A stretch of DNA of 64,000 bases from Pseudoalteromonas sp. S2755 (lineage in GTDB: Bacteria; Pseudomonadota; Gammaproteobacteria; Enterobacterales; Alteromonadaceae): assembly GCF_005886535.1 (NCBI RefSeq), contig NZ_PNDS01000055.1:49349-113348 (forward strand), read 5' to 3'. Numbering within the stretch: the first letter of the stretch is position 1; the number at the start of each line of letters is the position of its first letter. Below are positions 35,465-44,573 of this stretch, one piece after another. The notes beneath the pieces were generated by a model. The model was not told where the DNA came from and did no database searches. It was given only the letters and a program-made list of their open reading frames with translations. The translations under genes and the position numbers were made by a program.

Positions 35465-35633
35465 TTACTCAGTATGCCGCGTAGAATACCAGTTATGTAG
35501 AAATGATTGAACCCAACACCAAATGCCGTTTAACCAGAGTGACCCATACAGAAATCCAAAACAAAGCAAGAATAAGCGAGCAATAAATAGTCGGGTTAAA
35601 CGTAGGGTCAACAGCAATGCGTGGCGCACGCAT
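35465..35633 (-). CDS. Possible tiny membrane protein between DUF2339 and the 82-aa gene
   Basis: Two overlapping frames compete. An ATG at 35631-35633 gives 46 aa with one hydrophobic helix (YCSLILALFWISVWVTLV) ending at 35493. A GTG at 35627-35629 gives 54 aa ending at 35465, also hydrophobic (LLCFGFLYGSLWL), its stop 14 bases before the next gene. I cannot decide which, if either, is real. Confidence 0.3.
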
Positions 35634-35648
35634 TGCTGCTGAGGGTGG

Positions 35649-38357
35649 CTAATGGTTGTCAAAACGCAATATTCGGTCCGCCGTTGGTTTTTCCTCTCTG
35701 GGCTGATCCTGCATTTTTTGAAATAGCCAACCAATTCCCACCAGACATAAGCCTAAACCGATAAAAGACAAAGCACGCAGCAAGCCTTCGAGGTTTGCCA
35801 TATCGACCACAAAGGCTTTTAAAATAACAATGGCTAGACCTGCAAAACCGGCGTTAATTAGCACCTTATGCTCTATTTGCTTGGCAACAAAAATCAATAC
35901 GGTTGAAATCAATAGCCACACTATCGAATAGGCATATAACTCGGATTGTTCCATCGGCATCGACAGCACAAGGAACCCCTCATGAAATAATGCCCGAATT
36001 TCACCGTTGATAAACAAGATCCCTAGCACGGCTATCAGTCCGTATACCAAACGCTTAAATTGTGATGGTACTAACTTAAACTGGAGCATGATAGCGAGTA
36101 TGCATGCTGGTACCAACCACTGCAAAAGTAGCCAATTAAACACACCGTCTCCAATGTATCGCCTGTCAAAAAACGGATTATTGGCCAACGAAATATCGGC
36201 GTGGAGCAACGCACTTCCAAGTAATAACAAGCTCGCTGCAAGCGGATAAAGTCTGTTGCCCTTGTCGCTGAGCTGCCCTCGCCACAGATATACAGCGCCA
36301 AGCACCAGCCAATTCAAAGCAAGCAACACGGATTCTTGGAAACCGAGATTAGTAAAATCAGGGTAGTCACCAATCAAGAGATAACTTGTTTCGGTCGTGA
36401 CCAGAAGCGCCACAATATGCATTGCAACGCCCATAAACCAAGTGTTCAGGGTCTTTGAAGGGTTGTATTTGGTAGCAAACCAAATGATGCCCAGCACCAG
36501 CGGATAGACCACAAGTGTCCAATGTATGGTTAAAATCGTTTCGTGCTTGTAATCTGCAAGCCAAGGCGCAAAAGTAAGACGGGTAACAACGGCAATAAGC
36601 GCAGCCTTATACAGCCAATCAGGTAAACGCACCTTGTACTTCCAGCTCAAATAACTCATAGACGCTACTTGTGCCGCAATCGCTAAAGTCAACGAGCTTG
36701 CCGAGAGTAACATCGTAAAACACAAACTCAGCATGGCGTTCGCCAAAATAAGGTAAGTGACCTGCTGAATATTAGTATCCGTTTTCATCGCACAATACGA
36801 AGCGAAGAGCCCGATGGCCAACATTTCAATCGCCCACACAGGATATAAAATTGCCTCTGCGACTCTCGGAGAAATAGCGTAGCTTACACCGTAAAGCGCA
36901 AGTGGTGCCACGTTTAACAACATCAAATAAGCGAGTCTTGATGGATATCGCTTAATCATCATCATGCTAAATAACATCGTGATGACCACTGCCACTTGGA
37001 TAAACAAATACTTAAAGGTAAAAGGAAAAAGGACGTCGTCGTAAGTGCCCACTTTGGGCATCAAGTAGAACGAGAGAAGTACAAACAATAGTAAATAAAA
37101 TGGCCAACTATCCAATGCACTATTTCTATAAGCCGCGCACAAAACAACGCTAGCAAATAACACATTAGCCCAAATAAGCGTATCGATTTGGGTTTTTAAT
37201 ATTAGCGCACATGCGATAAGTAACAATGGGAGTAAAATTCCCAATTGCTCTTTTCTTGGCATTAATAGATCTTTGACAGGCAACGGACTTATCATTGAAT
37301 TCGTCAGTCGCCAACCCAGTACGTCTACCAACACATATAAATACATAGAGATAAGCGCAAAAATCAGCAGCACCCAAAAGTCGCCGCTTCCACCAGCCGC
37401 AACCGCGGTGCAAAACCATAAGAAATGACCAACAAAGCTTTGCCACCACAACCATTTTTGCTTCACATAATCCGCAACCCATATCGCAGAGAGTGAAACA
37501 AAGCTGATATACAGCAGTAACGCACCGATATTATTAGAGCCTGTCGATACCAAAGCAGGCACGACATAAGCACCAACGATGCCAATACCGGCGAGTACTG
37601 GGCCAAATCTCAGTGCCAAAGAGGTCGCAACCAAGGAAATAATGGCGAGTAAAACAAAGGCCATATTAGCCGGTATAAACTGATAGAAATCAAAAGCAAC
37701 CAATGTCATGGCAAAGCAAGTGATCACGCCACCACTGGCAAGCGCTGCAGAAACGTACGGAGTATTAATCTTTAGCTTTTCTTTGTAGCGATTTACGACT
37801 TCAGCGGCAGTAACCAAGCTGACTCCAAAAAGAGCGCCCAGTATCACTCGCACACTTGGGGGAAGAAGTCCGGCTTCAATAGAGTACTTAGCGAGAAAAA
37901 CGCCGCCCAAGGCTAGCACTACGGCACCTATCCAAAAAAGTCCATTTCCTTTTAATAAAGAATCTAAAGTAAAGTCAAAGGCAGGTTTACTCTTATTAAG
38001 CTTGGCTCTTGCGATAGTGGCCGTGCTTTCAGGCTGCTGAGGTTGTGTATGATTGGCTGTTGCCGTGGATTCGCCCAATGCAGTCCGTGCTGTTAATGAT
38101 GTACTATCAGCTGTTTCGCCATTCTTTTGTCCACACTCAGAAAGCTTATTCTCTGAATGTGTTTGCTCTGAGCATGCTTGATCTGAGGATTCACGACCTT
38201 CAAGTGTCGAGATCCGGCGACTTTGCTGCTCTACCGTATTTTGTAACTGATGTACTTTTTTAACGAGTTGCTTAAGCCTTTGTCTATCTTGTAGGGCAAA
38301 AACAGCGCCAATAAATACAAAAAGATAAAATATAAAAGAGATAAACTCCGTTTCCAT
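35649..38357 (-). CDS. DUF2339 large polytopic membrane protein
   Basis: 902 aa. One N-terminal helix (5-22), a coiled coil (25-55), a Ser/Thr/Gln-rich linker to about 120, and then about 24 hydrophobic segments to the C-terminus. LLKGNGLFWIGAVVLALGGVFLAKYSIE and SVRVILGALFGVSLV are typical DUF2339 entry segments. The family is large, found in Gram-negative bacteria, and has no established function; envelope or cell-shape roles have been suggested only loosely. It is divergent from the lipoprotein gene at 38600. Confidence 0.9.
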   Translation of the reverse strand: METEFISFIFYLFVFIGAVFALQDRQRLKQLVKKVHQLQNTVEQQSRRISTLEGRESSDQACSEQTHSENKLSECGQKNGETADSTSLTARTALGESTATANHTQPQQPESTATIARAKLNKSKPAFDFTLDSLLKGNGLFWIGAVVLALGGVFLAKYSIEAGLLPPSVRVILGALFGVSLVTAAEVVNRYKEKLKINTPYVSAALASGGVITCFAMTLVAFDFYQFIPANMAFVLLAIISLVATSLALRFGPVLAGIGIVGAYVVPALVSTGSNNIGALLLYISFVSLSAIWVADYVKQKWLWWQSFVGHFLWFCTAVAAGGSGDFWVLLIFALISMYLYVLVDVLGWRLTNSMISPLPVKDLLMPRKEQLGILLPLLLIACALILKTQIDTLIWANVLFASVVLCAAYRNSALDSWPFYLLLFVLLSFYLMPKVGTYDDVLFPFTFKYLFIQVAVVITMLFSMMMIKRYPSRLAYLMLLNVAPLALYGVSYAISPRVAEAILYPVWAIEMLAIGLFASYCAMKTDTNIQQVTYLILANAMLSLCFTMLLSASSLTLAIAAQVASMSYLSWKYKVRLPDWLYKAALIAVVTRLTFAPWLADYKHETILTIHWTLVVYPLVLGIIWFATKYNPSKTLNTWFMGVAMHIVALLVTTETSYLLIGDYPDFTNLGFQESVLLALNWLVLGAVYLWRGQLSDKGNRLYPLAASLLLLGSALLHADISLANNPFFDRRYIGDGVFNWLLLQWLVPACILAIMLQFKLVPSQFKRLVYGLIAVLGILFINGEIRALFHEGFLVLSMPMEQSELYAYSIVWLLISTVLIFVAKQIEHKVLINAGFAGLAIVILKAFVVDMANLEGLLRALSFIGLGLCLVGIGWLFQKMQDQPREEKPTADRILRFDNH

Positions 38358-38599
38358 ACGACTCCTTATTTGTTTGCTAGGCCCCAGCTAACCTGTATTA
38401 GAAACAGTATGAGATCAACCACACCAATAAATCAATCTCTCATGATAGGTGCCATAACTTTAGCAAACCACATAGAAGTATGATGACTTGAAATTTTCTA
38501 ACATTGGCCAAAAATGCACATGCGCCCCGTTGTCATATTACCTCCTTGTAAATAAACTAAAAAATTATATTTTAGGGACGTTGTTCTAAGGATTTTTCT

Positions 38600-39148
38600 G
38601 TGCGTTTTTTATCACTTTTACTTTTTGTAGCGGTTTCTGGCTGTAGCTATACTCAGCCAAACTTAAAGCCAAAACAGTGGCGTTTTGCGACCGATCCGCA
38701 TGGCAGCAAAGCAATTCTGAACGGCCCGCTTGTTGATGAAGAGCAAGTTGCTATTCAGTTTAAACGCGTGCCGCGAGTCGATAAACAAAACAATTCTTGG
38801 GTAGAACTCATTTACGACTTACCCACTAAACAGCTCCCCTATCAATTCAATATCGCACTGACGTATAAAAGTGATAACGCTTTAATCGTTAAGTTATCAC
38901 AACGTGAGTATGGCGGCTCAGGTGATAAAAGCTATGCTCATTATCAAACTAAATTACCAGCTTCAAGCACTTGGCAAACAATCAACGTATCTCTGAGCGA
39001 TTTTGCCAGACCCAATTGGACACCTGCTTGGTCAAAAGACAAAGGGGTTATACTCAAGCATGTTTCCGCACTTTACTTCGTACCAGATTTAACGGATGTG
39101 GAAGGTGGTGAAGCAAGCCTTGCAATAAAAAGTCTTCGAATTGAGTAA
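38600..39148 (+). CDS. Lipoprotein of unknown function (beta-sandwich-like)
   Basis: 182 aa from a GTG with AAGGA upstream. Signal peptide with lipobox cysteine at 15 (AVSGCS). The mature protein is beta-rich (SWVELIYDLP, FNIALTYKSD, ALIVKLSQREY, WQTINVSLSDFARP, LAIKSLRIE), the order of strands seen in CBM11/CIA30-type carbohydrate-binding sandwiches. Fold similarity is inferred by pattern only. Divergent from DUF2339. Confidence 0.7.
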   Translation: MRFLSLLLFVAVSGCSYTQPNLKPKQWRFATDPHGSKAILNGPLVDEEQVAIQFKRVPRVDKQNNSWVELIYDLPTKQLPYQFNIALTYKSDNALIVKLSQREYGGSGDKSYAHYQTKLPASSTWQTINVSLSDFARPNWTPAWSKDKGVILKHVSALYFVPDLTDVEGGEASLAIKSLRIE

Positions 39149-39283
39149 TTCACTGGTTAGAAATGATGTACACGAAATGTGAGATATTACGGCTTTTCGC
39201 AAAGGCATTATATAGCCAGCACAGATAACGGTTAAATTAATCGCGCTGGCTAATCAGAGGCATTTAAGCGTTAGATTACTATA

Positions 39284-39850
39284 TTACGCACCTAACGCCG
39301 TTAGCTTTTCGTTCAATTCTTCTTTATTGATTAGACCCATTTCGTGCTGCTTTTTGGTTTTACGAATTTCATCGAAATTGTCTAGTTTCAAACGCGCTTT
39401 AGCCAGCTTAGTATCAAACTCGTCTTGTGAGATAACATCAAGCTTTAGCGCTTTTTCTAGCTTCTCTTTTTCACCGTCAAACTCTTTTTGAAAAACCGCT
39501 TTTTCCTGGATAACAATCTGATCTTTTAGTTGCTTCTCAATAGCGATAACTTCAGCTTCCAGCTCGTCTTTACGCTTAATTAACGGGTCGATACGCTCGA
39601 TAGTGTCTTGCAATACCGCTTCAAGATTTGCACCATCGTTTTTGATTAGGTTTTCAATGTATTTACGGCCAATATCTTGGTATGCAATATTAAGTTGACC
39701 ATCGATTGAGGCGATATCTGACTTCAAACCAGCAAGCTTCGCATTGTCTTTCGTTGAAGACACAATATCACCGCTTAATTTACTGGTAGATTCACCAATA
39801 CTACTACCAATTGATTGTGCTTGAGTTTTGAATTTATTTAATAGACTCAT
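39284..39850 (-). CDS. Coiled-coil protein with short C-terminal SHOCT-like helix pair
   Basis: 188 aa. An N-terminal Ser/Gly-rich amphipathic segment (1-35) is followed by long charged helices (about 40-130, heptad-like) and a C-terminal KQHEMGLINKEELNEKLTALGA, which resembles the short SHOCT motif. An earlier EKALKLDVISQDEFDTKLAKARL is a second copy of that pattern. No signal peptide. A cytoplasmic or membrane-associated structural protein is likely. The 82-aa membrane gene lies 128 bp upstream. Confidence 0.7.
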   Translation of the reverse strand: MSLLNKFKTQAQSIGSSIGESTSKLSGDIVSSTKDNAKLAGLKSDIASIDGQLNIAYQDIGRKYIENLIKNDGANLEAVLQDTIERIDPLIKRKDELEAEVIAIEKQLKDQIVIQEKAVFQKEFDGEKEKLEKALKLDVISQDEFDTKLAKARLKLDNFDEIRKTKKQHEMGLINKEELNEKLTALGA

Positions 39851-39978
39851 GGTTATTTTTCCTTAAATAGATTGAGATTTTCAATTTATGTAATATCTAA
39901 TACGGCAGACAAACCGATAAAATATATTTCAGATTAATTAAGTAATAGGTATTAGGTCCAGAGTATCTTGACTTAGCT

Positions 39979-40227
39979 TTAAGATACTCGTTTCTTGCGC
40001 TTCGACATAATGCGCTTAGTGCCACTCCACGCCATCCAACAGCCGAATAACACGGCTCCTACGACCAAAGAGTAAATAGCAAAAGAAGCGACTTTAATAA
40101 TAAAAATGACGAGCAAGGTGATAAATAGAACAACAAACAACAAAAGCTTTGGTGATTTAGCGAGTTGCTTGGCAATAAAAGAAGGTAAAAACGCACTTAA
40201 TATGCGCTCCAATCTTTGAGCATTCAT
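39979..40227 (-). CDS. Small two-helix membrane protein (82 aa)
   Basis: Basic amphipathic N-terminus, then two adjacent hydrophobic helices (about 28-48 and 51-70), and a very basic tail (KRIMSKRKKRVS). Inside-positive charge suggests both ends are cytoplasmic. It lies upstream of the coiled-coil gene on the same strand, and the pair may work together at the membrane. No family recognised. Confidence 0.6.
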   Translation of the reverse strand: MNAQRLERILSAFLPSFIAKQLAKSPKLLLFVVLFITLLVIFIIKVASFAIYSLVVGAVLFGCWMAWSGTKRIMSKRKKRVS

Positions 40228-40571
40228 AACACTATAATCCTTGTGTTTAAGTGAGATTATTTTAAGACGGGCGATAGGTTATCAGCTTTATTTCTACCTG
40301 CCAAATTAATTATAGGTTAATTATCAAGCTAAACAATCCCAAACTCCGAACCAGTTATTAACTGTAATCTACAGCAGAAATAAAAATTAAAATCATTATT
40401 TACAAAAGGTTATCACTTTAAAAGACGTCACATTTTGAAATTTTAATACCTTTTTTCTCAACAATTGAAACTAACCAATTATTAGTACCCAAAACAATAC
40501 TGCTTTATTTGGTAAATTTCGATAGTGCCTTCCAGATTTAGGTCAACACTTATCCAAGATTTTACATGGCT
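40228..40571. other. 344-bp A+T-rich intergenic region
   Basis: No frame, RNA gene, strong hairpin or recognisable operator seen. Promoter for the small membrane gene probably lies at its left end. Confidence 0.5.
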
Positions 40572-41075
40572 TCATCCAAATGCAGGATCGAAACCAACTT
40601 CTCCACTAGGGATACTTTCACACCAGCTGTTAATCATAAAATATTCTTTTGGTATCCCTGAAACCGTAAGCTCTGGTGAGTGGTTAAACCCAAAGCGTGA
40701 GTAATACTCAGGCTCACCAATCAGCACAACGCCGTCTACATCTCGCTGTTTTAGTATCTCTACCGCTCGGTTAATTAGCAGACTTCCTATACCTTTTCTC
40801 TGCACTTTTGGGGCAACGGATAGCGGTGCTAGTGCTAACCACTTACTGGCTTTTCCATTGATTGTTATTGGAGAAAAGGCAATATGGCCAACAACGCTTT
40901 CTCCATCTTCAGCAACCAAAGATAGCGCTAAACGCTCTGTATTTCTTAACTTTTCAACTATCAGGTGCTCCGTCGGCTTTGCTCCTGGTTCATGGTGTGG
41001 ATGATTTTCAAAAGCTAAGTACGTAAGTGAGCGAATGGCTTCATAATCTTGTGTGTTTTCTGGTCTAATGTTCAT
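40572..41075 (-). CDS. GNAT N-acetyltransferase (YhbS-like)
   Basis: 167 aa from the second of two adjacent ATGs, better spaced from AAAGAGG. The acetyl-CoA site reads VAPKVQRKGIGSLLI (the Q/R-x-x-G-x-G/A motif), preceded by WLALAPLSV and followed by VVLIGEPEYYSRFGF, the YhbS-type signature. These acetylate small amines or N-termini; substrate unknown. Single gene. Confidence 0.9.
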   Translation of the reverse strand: MNIRPENTQDYEAIRSLTYLAFENHPHHEPGAKPTEHLIVEKLRNTERLALSLVAEDGESVVGHIAFSPITINGKASKWLALAPLSVAPKVQRKGIGSLLINRAVEILKQRDVDGVVLIGEPEYYSRFGFNHSPELTVSGIPKEYFMINSWCESIPSGEVGFDPAFG

Positions 41076-41316
41076 CATTACCTCTTTAATTTGGTTATAA
41101 AAAACGGATAGCCATTTAGACCTAATTAATTGTCATAGATATCAATTGCATCTTTTAAATCTGAAAGAACAGTAGTGTCAAGTGTGCCAACTTGGCTCAG
41201 ACAGCGTATTTGGGCAACAGGTTATTTACTCTACCCTGAGCTAATTTGCTCATCAAGTTGACTGTTTTTGTCCTAGCTATTGAATTTTCTTCATTCCTAT
41301 ACTGGAGAACATAATA

Positions 41317-43611
41317 ATGACGACGAAAAGGTTACTCAGCATGATTGCAGCAACTCAATCGCACAGAGTCAGTTCAACCAAAGGTATACCACGGCATACC
41401 TTGTCACTTCTGATAGCGGCTGTACTATCAGGCCATAGCTATGCCGAAGCGGAGCCCACGCTTAGCGCTGAGCAAAGCAAAAAAATTGAGCGGATCAGCG
41501 TTACCGCAACGCGGCAAACCGAAAATCTACAAGATGTCGCGCTTGCGGTGACCGCCCTCTCCGCCTCAGAGCTTGAGAAGATGAACGTACAAGACCTCGG
41601 TGACTTGGCATCTCACGTTCCGAACCTTAATCTGCACTCAGGTGATGCTTCCAACGCCGTCATTTATATTCGCGGAATTGGCCAAATTGACTCTATCTCC
41701 TTTAATGACCCCGGCGTTGGTGTGTATCTCGATGACGTATATCTTGGGCGCGTTCAAGGTGCCTTTTTAGATGTGGTCGACCCTGAGCAAATCGAGGTAT
41801 TACGTGGTCCACAAGGCACCCTTTACGGTCGCAATACCATAGGTGGCGCGGTGCGTTTCAGTAGTGCCAAACCTTCGCAAGACAACGAAGGGTACGTCAG
41901 CGTGGCGCTTGGAAATTATAATGCTCGAACGATAAAAGCTAGCGTCAACGGCGCATTGATTGAAGACACGCTCTCTGGACGTTTTGCAATTGCCAAAAGT
42001 AGTCGAGATGGTTTTAGTGAGAATCGCTATAACAACCGTGACGACCACGACAAAGACACCTTAGCGTGGCGTGGCAGTTTACTTTATCAACCAAGTGAGA
42101 ATTTTTCGGCCTATTTAGTCGTCGACGGCTCGAACGCATCCCCCTCAAGCTCACGCACTCCACATCGAGAAACGCCTATCTATTCGGTGATAAAAGAAGG
42201 CTATTATGCACCTGAGGAAGACCCATTTGTCGTCGACGTTAACTACAACGATTTAGAAGAACTGGATACCTCGGGAGCGAGCTTAACGCTTGAATATCTC
42301 ACGGGACACTCGGTATTTAAATCCATCACTGCTCGACGCGAAATGGAATACCGCACACACTTAGACTTAGATGCCACCCCCGATGCATCATTTGGTATTT
42401 TTAATTTCGAAGATCAACAGCAGATAAGCCAAGAGTTTCAATGGTTATACGAAGACGACAAATTCTCTTTGGTATCTGGGCTCTATTACTTTAATGAGGA
42501 CGATCTGAGTTTTGGCGGCTCCGTAGCACCGGACTTTTTCGTTATGGTGTCACCAGACGTTTACCTGCCTTGGCCTGTGATTAACGCAGGAGAACGCGAC
42601 CAAGAAAATACCAGCTCAGCCCTCTACGCTAACCTCTCTTGGTCTTTGACTGAAAAGCTCGACGTCACGCTTGGCGCACGCTACACCATTGAGAAAAAAG
42701 AAGTCACATCCAAAGGCGAGGAGTTTTTTGGCACCGGTGTAACAACAGCAGAGGAAATGGAGGCGGTATTCGGCACAGGCATTGGCTATAGCCCTACAGG
42801 CTACAGTGCATCCAAGGAGTGGAAAGAGTTTACCCCAAAAGTGGTGTTCGATTACACCATTTCTGACGACAGCATGGTTTACCTGAGCACCGGAAAAGGG
42901 TTTAAAAGTGGCGGTTTTAACGGCCGGATCACCTCATTTGCGCAACCTTTTGATCCAGAAACCTTGTGGAGCTATGAAATTGGCTCTAAGTCTTTATTGA
43001 ATAAGCAGAATATTCGTTTAAATACCGCTGCTTTTTTCAATGACTACAAAAACTTTCAACTCAGCCGCTTTTCTATCGACCCTGACACCGGCGCGTTTTT
43101 ATCACTCTTTGAAAATGCAGGTAAAGCCACTATTTATGGCGCAGAAATGGAGCTCGAAGCCGTGGCTTCCGATAACCTCACTCTGAACCTCAATCTGGGC
43201 TATTTAGGTGGCGGTTATGATGAGCTCATCGGCGACTTTGATAAAGAAGTCAGCGATGAAAGGGAGCTGGTTAATTCACCTAAATGGAATGGTCGTGTGG
43301 GCTTTGAATACTTCTTTAGTGCCTTTACACCAGGCGAATTTTCACTACGTGCTAGTGCCGCCTATCGCAGTAAAACTTATCTCACCGTGAGCAGCTCAGA
43401 GGTACTTGCACAGTCTGGCTACACCCTCTTTGATATGTCACTACACTATCGCTCCGCGGACGACACTTGGGAAGCAAGTTTATACGGCAAAAACTTAGGC
43501 GATAAACGCTATCGTCAACACGGCTTCGATCTTAGCGCAGCACCTGGGGTTCAACTTGGTTATTACGGCGCGCCTAGAACGTACGGTATCAACCTTAAAT
43601 ATAAGTTTTAA
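41317..43611 (+). CDS. TonB-dependent outer-membrane receptor
   Basis: 764 aa. A long N-terminal signal (about 1-43) is followed by a TonB-box-like ERISVTATR (58-66), the plug domain (ALAVTALSASELEKMNVQDLGDL; GVGVYLDDVYLGR; VLRGPQGTLYGRNTIGGAVRF) and a barrel ending in the usual aromatic residue (LKYKF). It resembles the receptor group for non-iron hydrophobic substrates, not classical siderophore receptors. Two hydrolases follow 2 and 9 bp downstream, and an AraC-type gene ends the cluster, so the substrate is probably an ester or lipid-like compound. Confidence 0.9.
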   Translation: MTTKRLLSMIAATQSHRVSSTKGIPRHTLSLLIAAVLSGHSYAEAEPTLSAEQSKKIERISVTATRQTENLQDVALAVTALSASELEKMNVQDLGDLASHVPNLNLHSGDASNAVIYIRGIGQIDSISFNDPGVGVYLDDVYLGRVQGAFLDVVDPEQIEVLRGPQGTLYGRNTIGGAVRFSSAKPSQDNEGYVSVALGNYNARTIKASVNGALIEDTLSGRFAIAKSSRDGFSENRYNNRDDHDKDTLAWRGSLLYQPSENFSAYLVVDGSNASPSSSRTPHRETPIYSVIKEGYYAPEEDPFVVDVNYNDLEELDTSGASLTLEYLTGHSVFKSITARREMEYRTHLDLDATPDASFGIFNFEDQQQISQEFQWLYEDDKFSLVSGLYYFNEDDLSFGGSVAPDFFVMVSPDVYLPWPVINAGERDQENTSSALYANLSWSLTEKLDVTLGARYTIEKKEVTSKGEEFFGTGVTTAEEMEAVFGTGIGYSPTGYSASKEWKEFTPKVVFDYTISDDSMVYLSTGKGFKSGGFNGRITSFAQPFDPETLWSYEIGSKSLLNKQNIRLNTAAFFNDYKNFQLSRFSIDPDTGAFLSLFENAGKATIYGAEMELEAVASDNLTLNLNLGYLGGGYDELIGDFDKEVSDERELVNSPKWNGRVGFEYFFSAFTPGEFSLRASAAYRSKTYLTVSSSEVLAQSGYTLFDMSLHYRSADDTWEASLYGKNLGDKRYRQHGFDLSAAPGVQLGYYGAPRTYGINLKYKF

Positions 43612-43613
43612 TT

Positions 43614-44564
43614 ATGAAATTAGACAAACAAACACAAGCATTGTTAGACGATCTCGCGGCTCAAGCTGGCGACATTCATGACATCGAAATCTCCATTGAG
43701 ACCTCACGACAAGGCGCAAGAGCGATGTTTTTGGGGCTCGCGGGAGAGGTTGACGCACAAGTAAGTAGCCAAGACCTACACATTGAACACAATGGTATTC
43801 ACGTGGGCGTTCGCTGTTACCGCCCAGCGCAGTCTTTGGCAAGCCCCAGTCCTGCGGTGGTGTTTGTCCACGGCGGCGGCTGGTCTTTAGGAGATGTCGA
43901 CTGCTATGACGGACTGGTAAAAGACTTATGCCAGCAATCCGGAGTCGTTTTTTTCAGCGTCGAATACAGCCTTGCGCCTGAGCATAAATTCCCATGCGCC
44001 CTGCAACAAGTAATCGCTGTAGTGGATTGGCTGCAAGAAAACCACCAGCGGTTGGAGCTAGACCCTACTAAAATTTCACTGATGGGTGACAGTGCGGGTG
44101 GCAACTTAGCGCTTGTTGCAGCGCATAACATACATCAACAACAGCCAAACACCCTAAGTAACTTATACCTAGTTTACCCGGTAGTTGACTCTTTTTCTCC
44201 CCATGAAACCTATCCGTCACGCATGCAATATGGCGATGGAAACTTGTTGCTAACCAGAGACGCAATTAAAGACACCTGCGACTGGTATTTAGCACCCGAG
44301 CAAAGTGCGGCGCACGTCAATGTCTCGCCATTATTTATTGAAGACATGGCGCACCTTCCTACCACCAGTGTGTTGCTTGCCGGCTGCGACCCACTTTACG
44401 ATGAGGGAATACTGCTCGCTAAAAAACTAAAGCAAGCAGGTGTGCTTAATACTTTAACCTGCTTTGAAAATACCATACATGCGTTTTTCTCCTTTGCCGT
44501 GCTCGACGTCTGCAAGCTCGCGCGCAGTAATATCGCCAATCAGTTAAAACATGACTTGACCTAG
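43614..44564 (+). CDS. HSL-type alpha/beta-hydrolase (esterase)
   Basis: 316 aa, cytoplasmic (no signal). The oxyanion-hole HGGGW (86-90), the nucleophile Ser160 in GDSAGG, an Asp in AGCDPLYDEG and a His in NTIHAFFSF give the full hormone-sensitive-lipase-family site. Such enzymes cleave short- to medium-chain esters. It starts two bases after the receptor stop with no separate ribosome site, so it is translationally coupled. Probably cleaves the imported compound inside the cell. Confidence 0.92.
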   Translation: MKLDKQTQALLDDLAAQAGDIHDIEISIETSRQGARAMFLGLAGEVDAQVSSQDLHIEHNGIHVGVRCYRPAQSLASPSPAVVFVHGGGWSLGDVDCYDGLVKDLCQQSGVVFFSVEYSLAPEHKFPCALQQVIAVVDWLQENHQRLELDPTKISLMGDSAGGNLALVAAHNIHQQQPNTLSNLYLVYPVVDSFSPHETYPSRMQYGDGNLLLTRDAIKDTCDWYLAPEQSAAHVNVSPLFIEDMAHLPTTSVLLAGCDPLYDEGILLAKKLKQAGVLNTLTCFENTIHAFFSFAVLDVCKLARSNIANQLKHDLT

Positions 44565-44573
44565 GATAAAAAT

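Noticed and set aside
35465..35734. Minus-strand frame of 89 aa spanning the DUF2339 end
   Set aside because: Its left half is out of frame with DUF2339 codons and the real DUF2339 reading frame is preferred; only the right part is kept as a tentative tiny gene.
39214..39251. AGCCAGC / GCTGGCT pair after the 182-aa lipoprotein
   Set aside because: Seven pairs with a 24-base loop; too loose to support.
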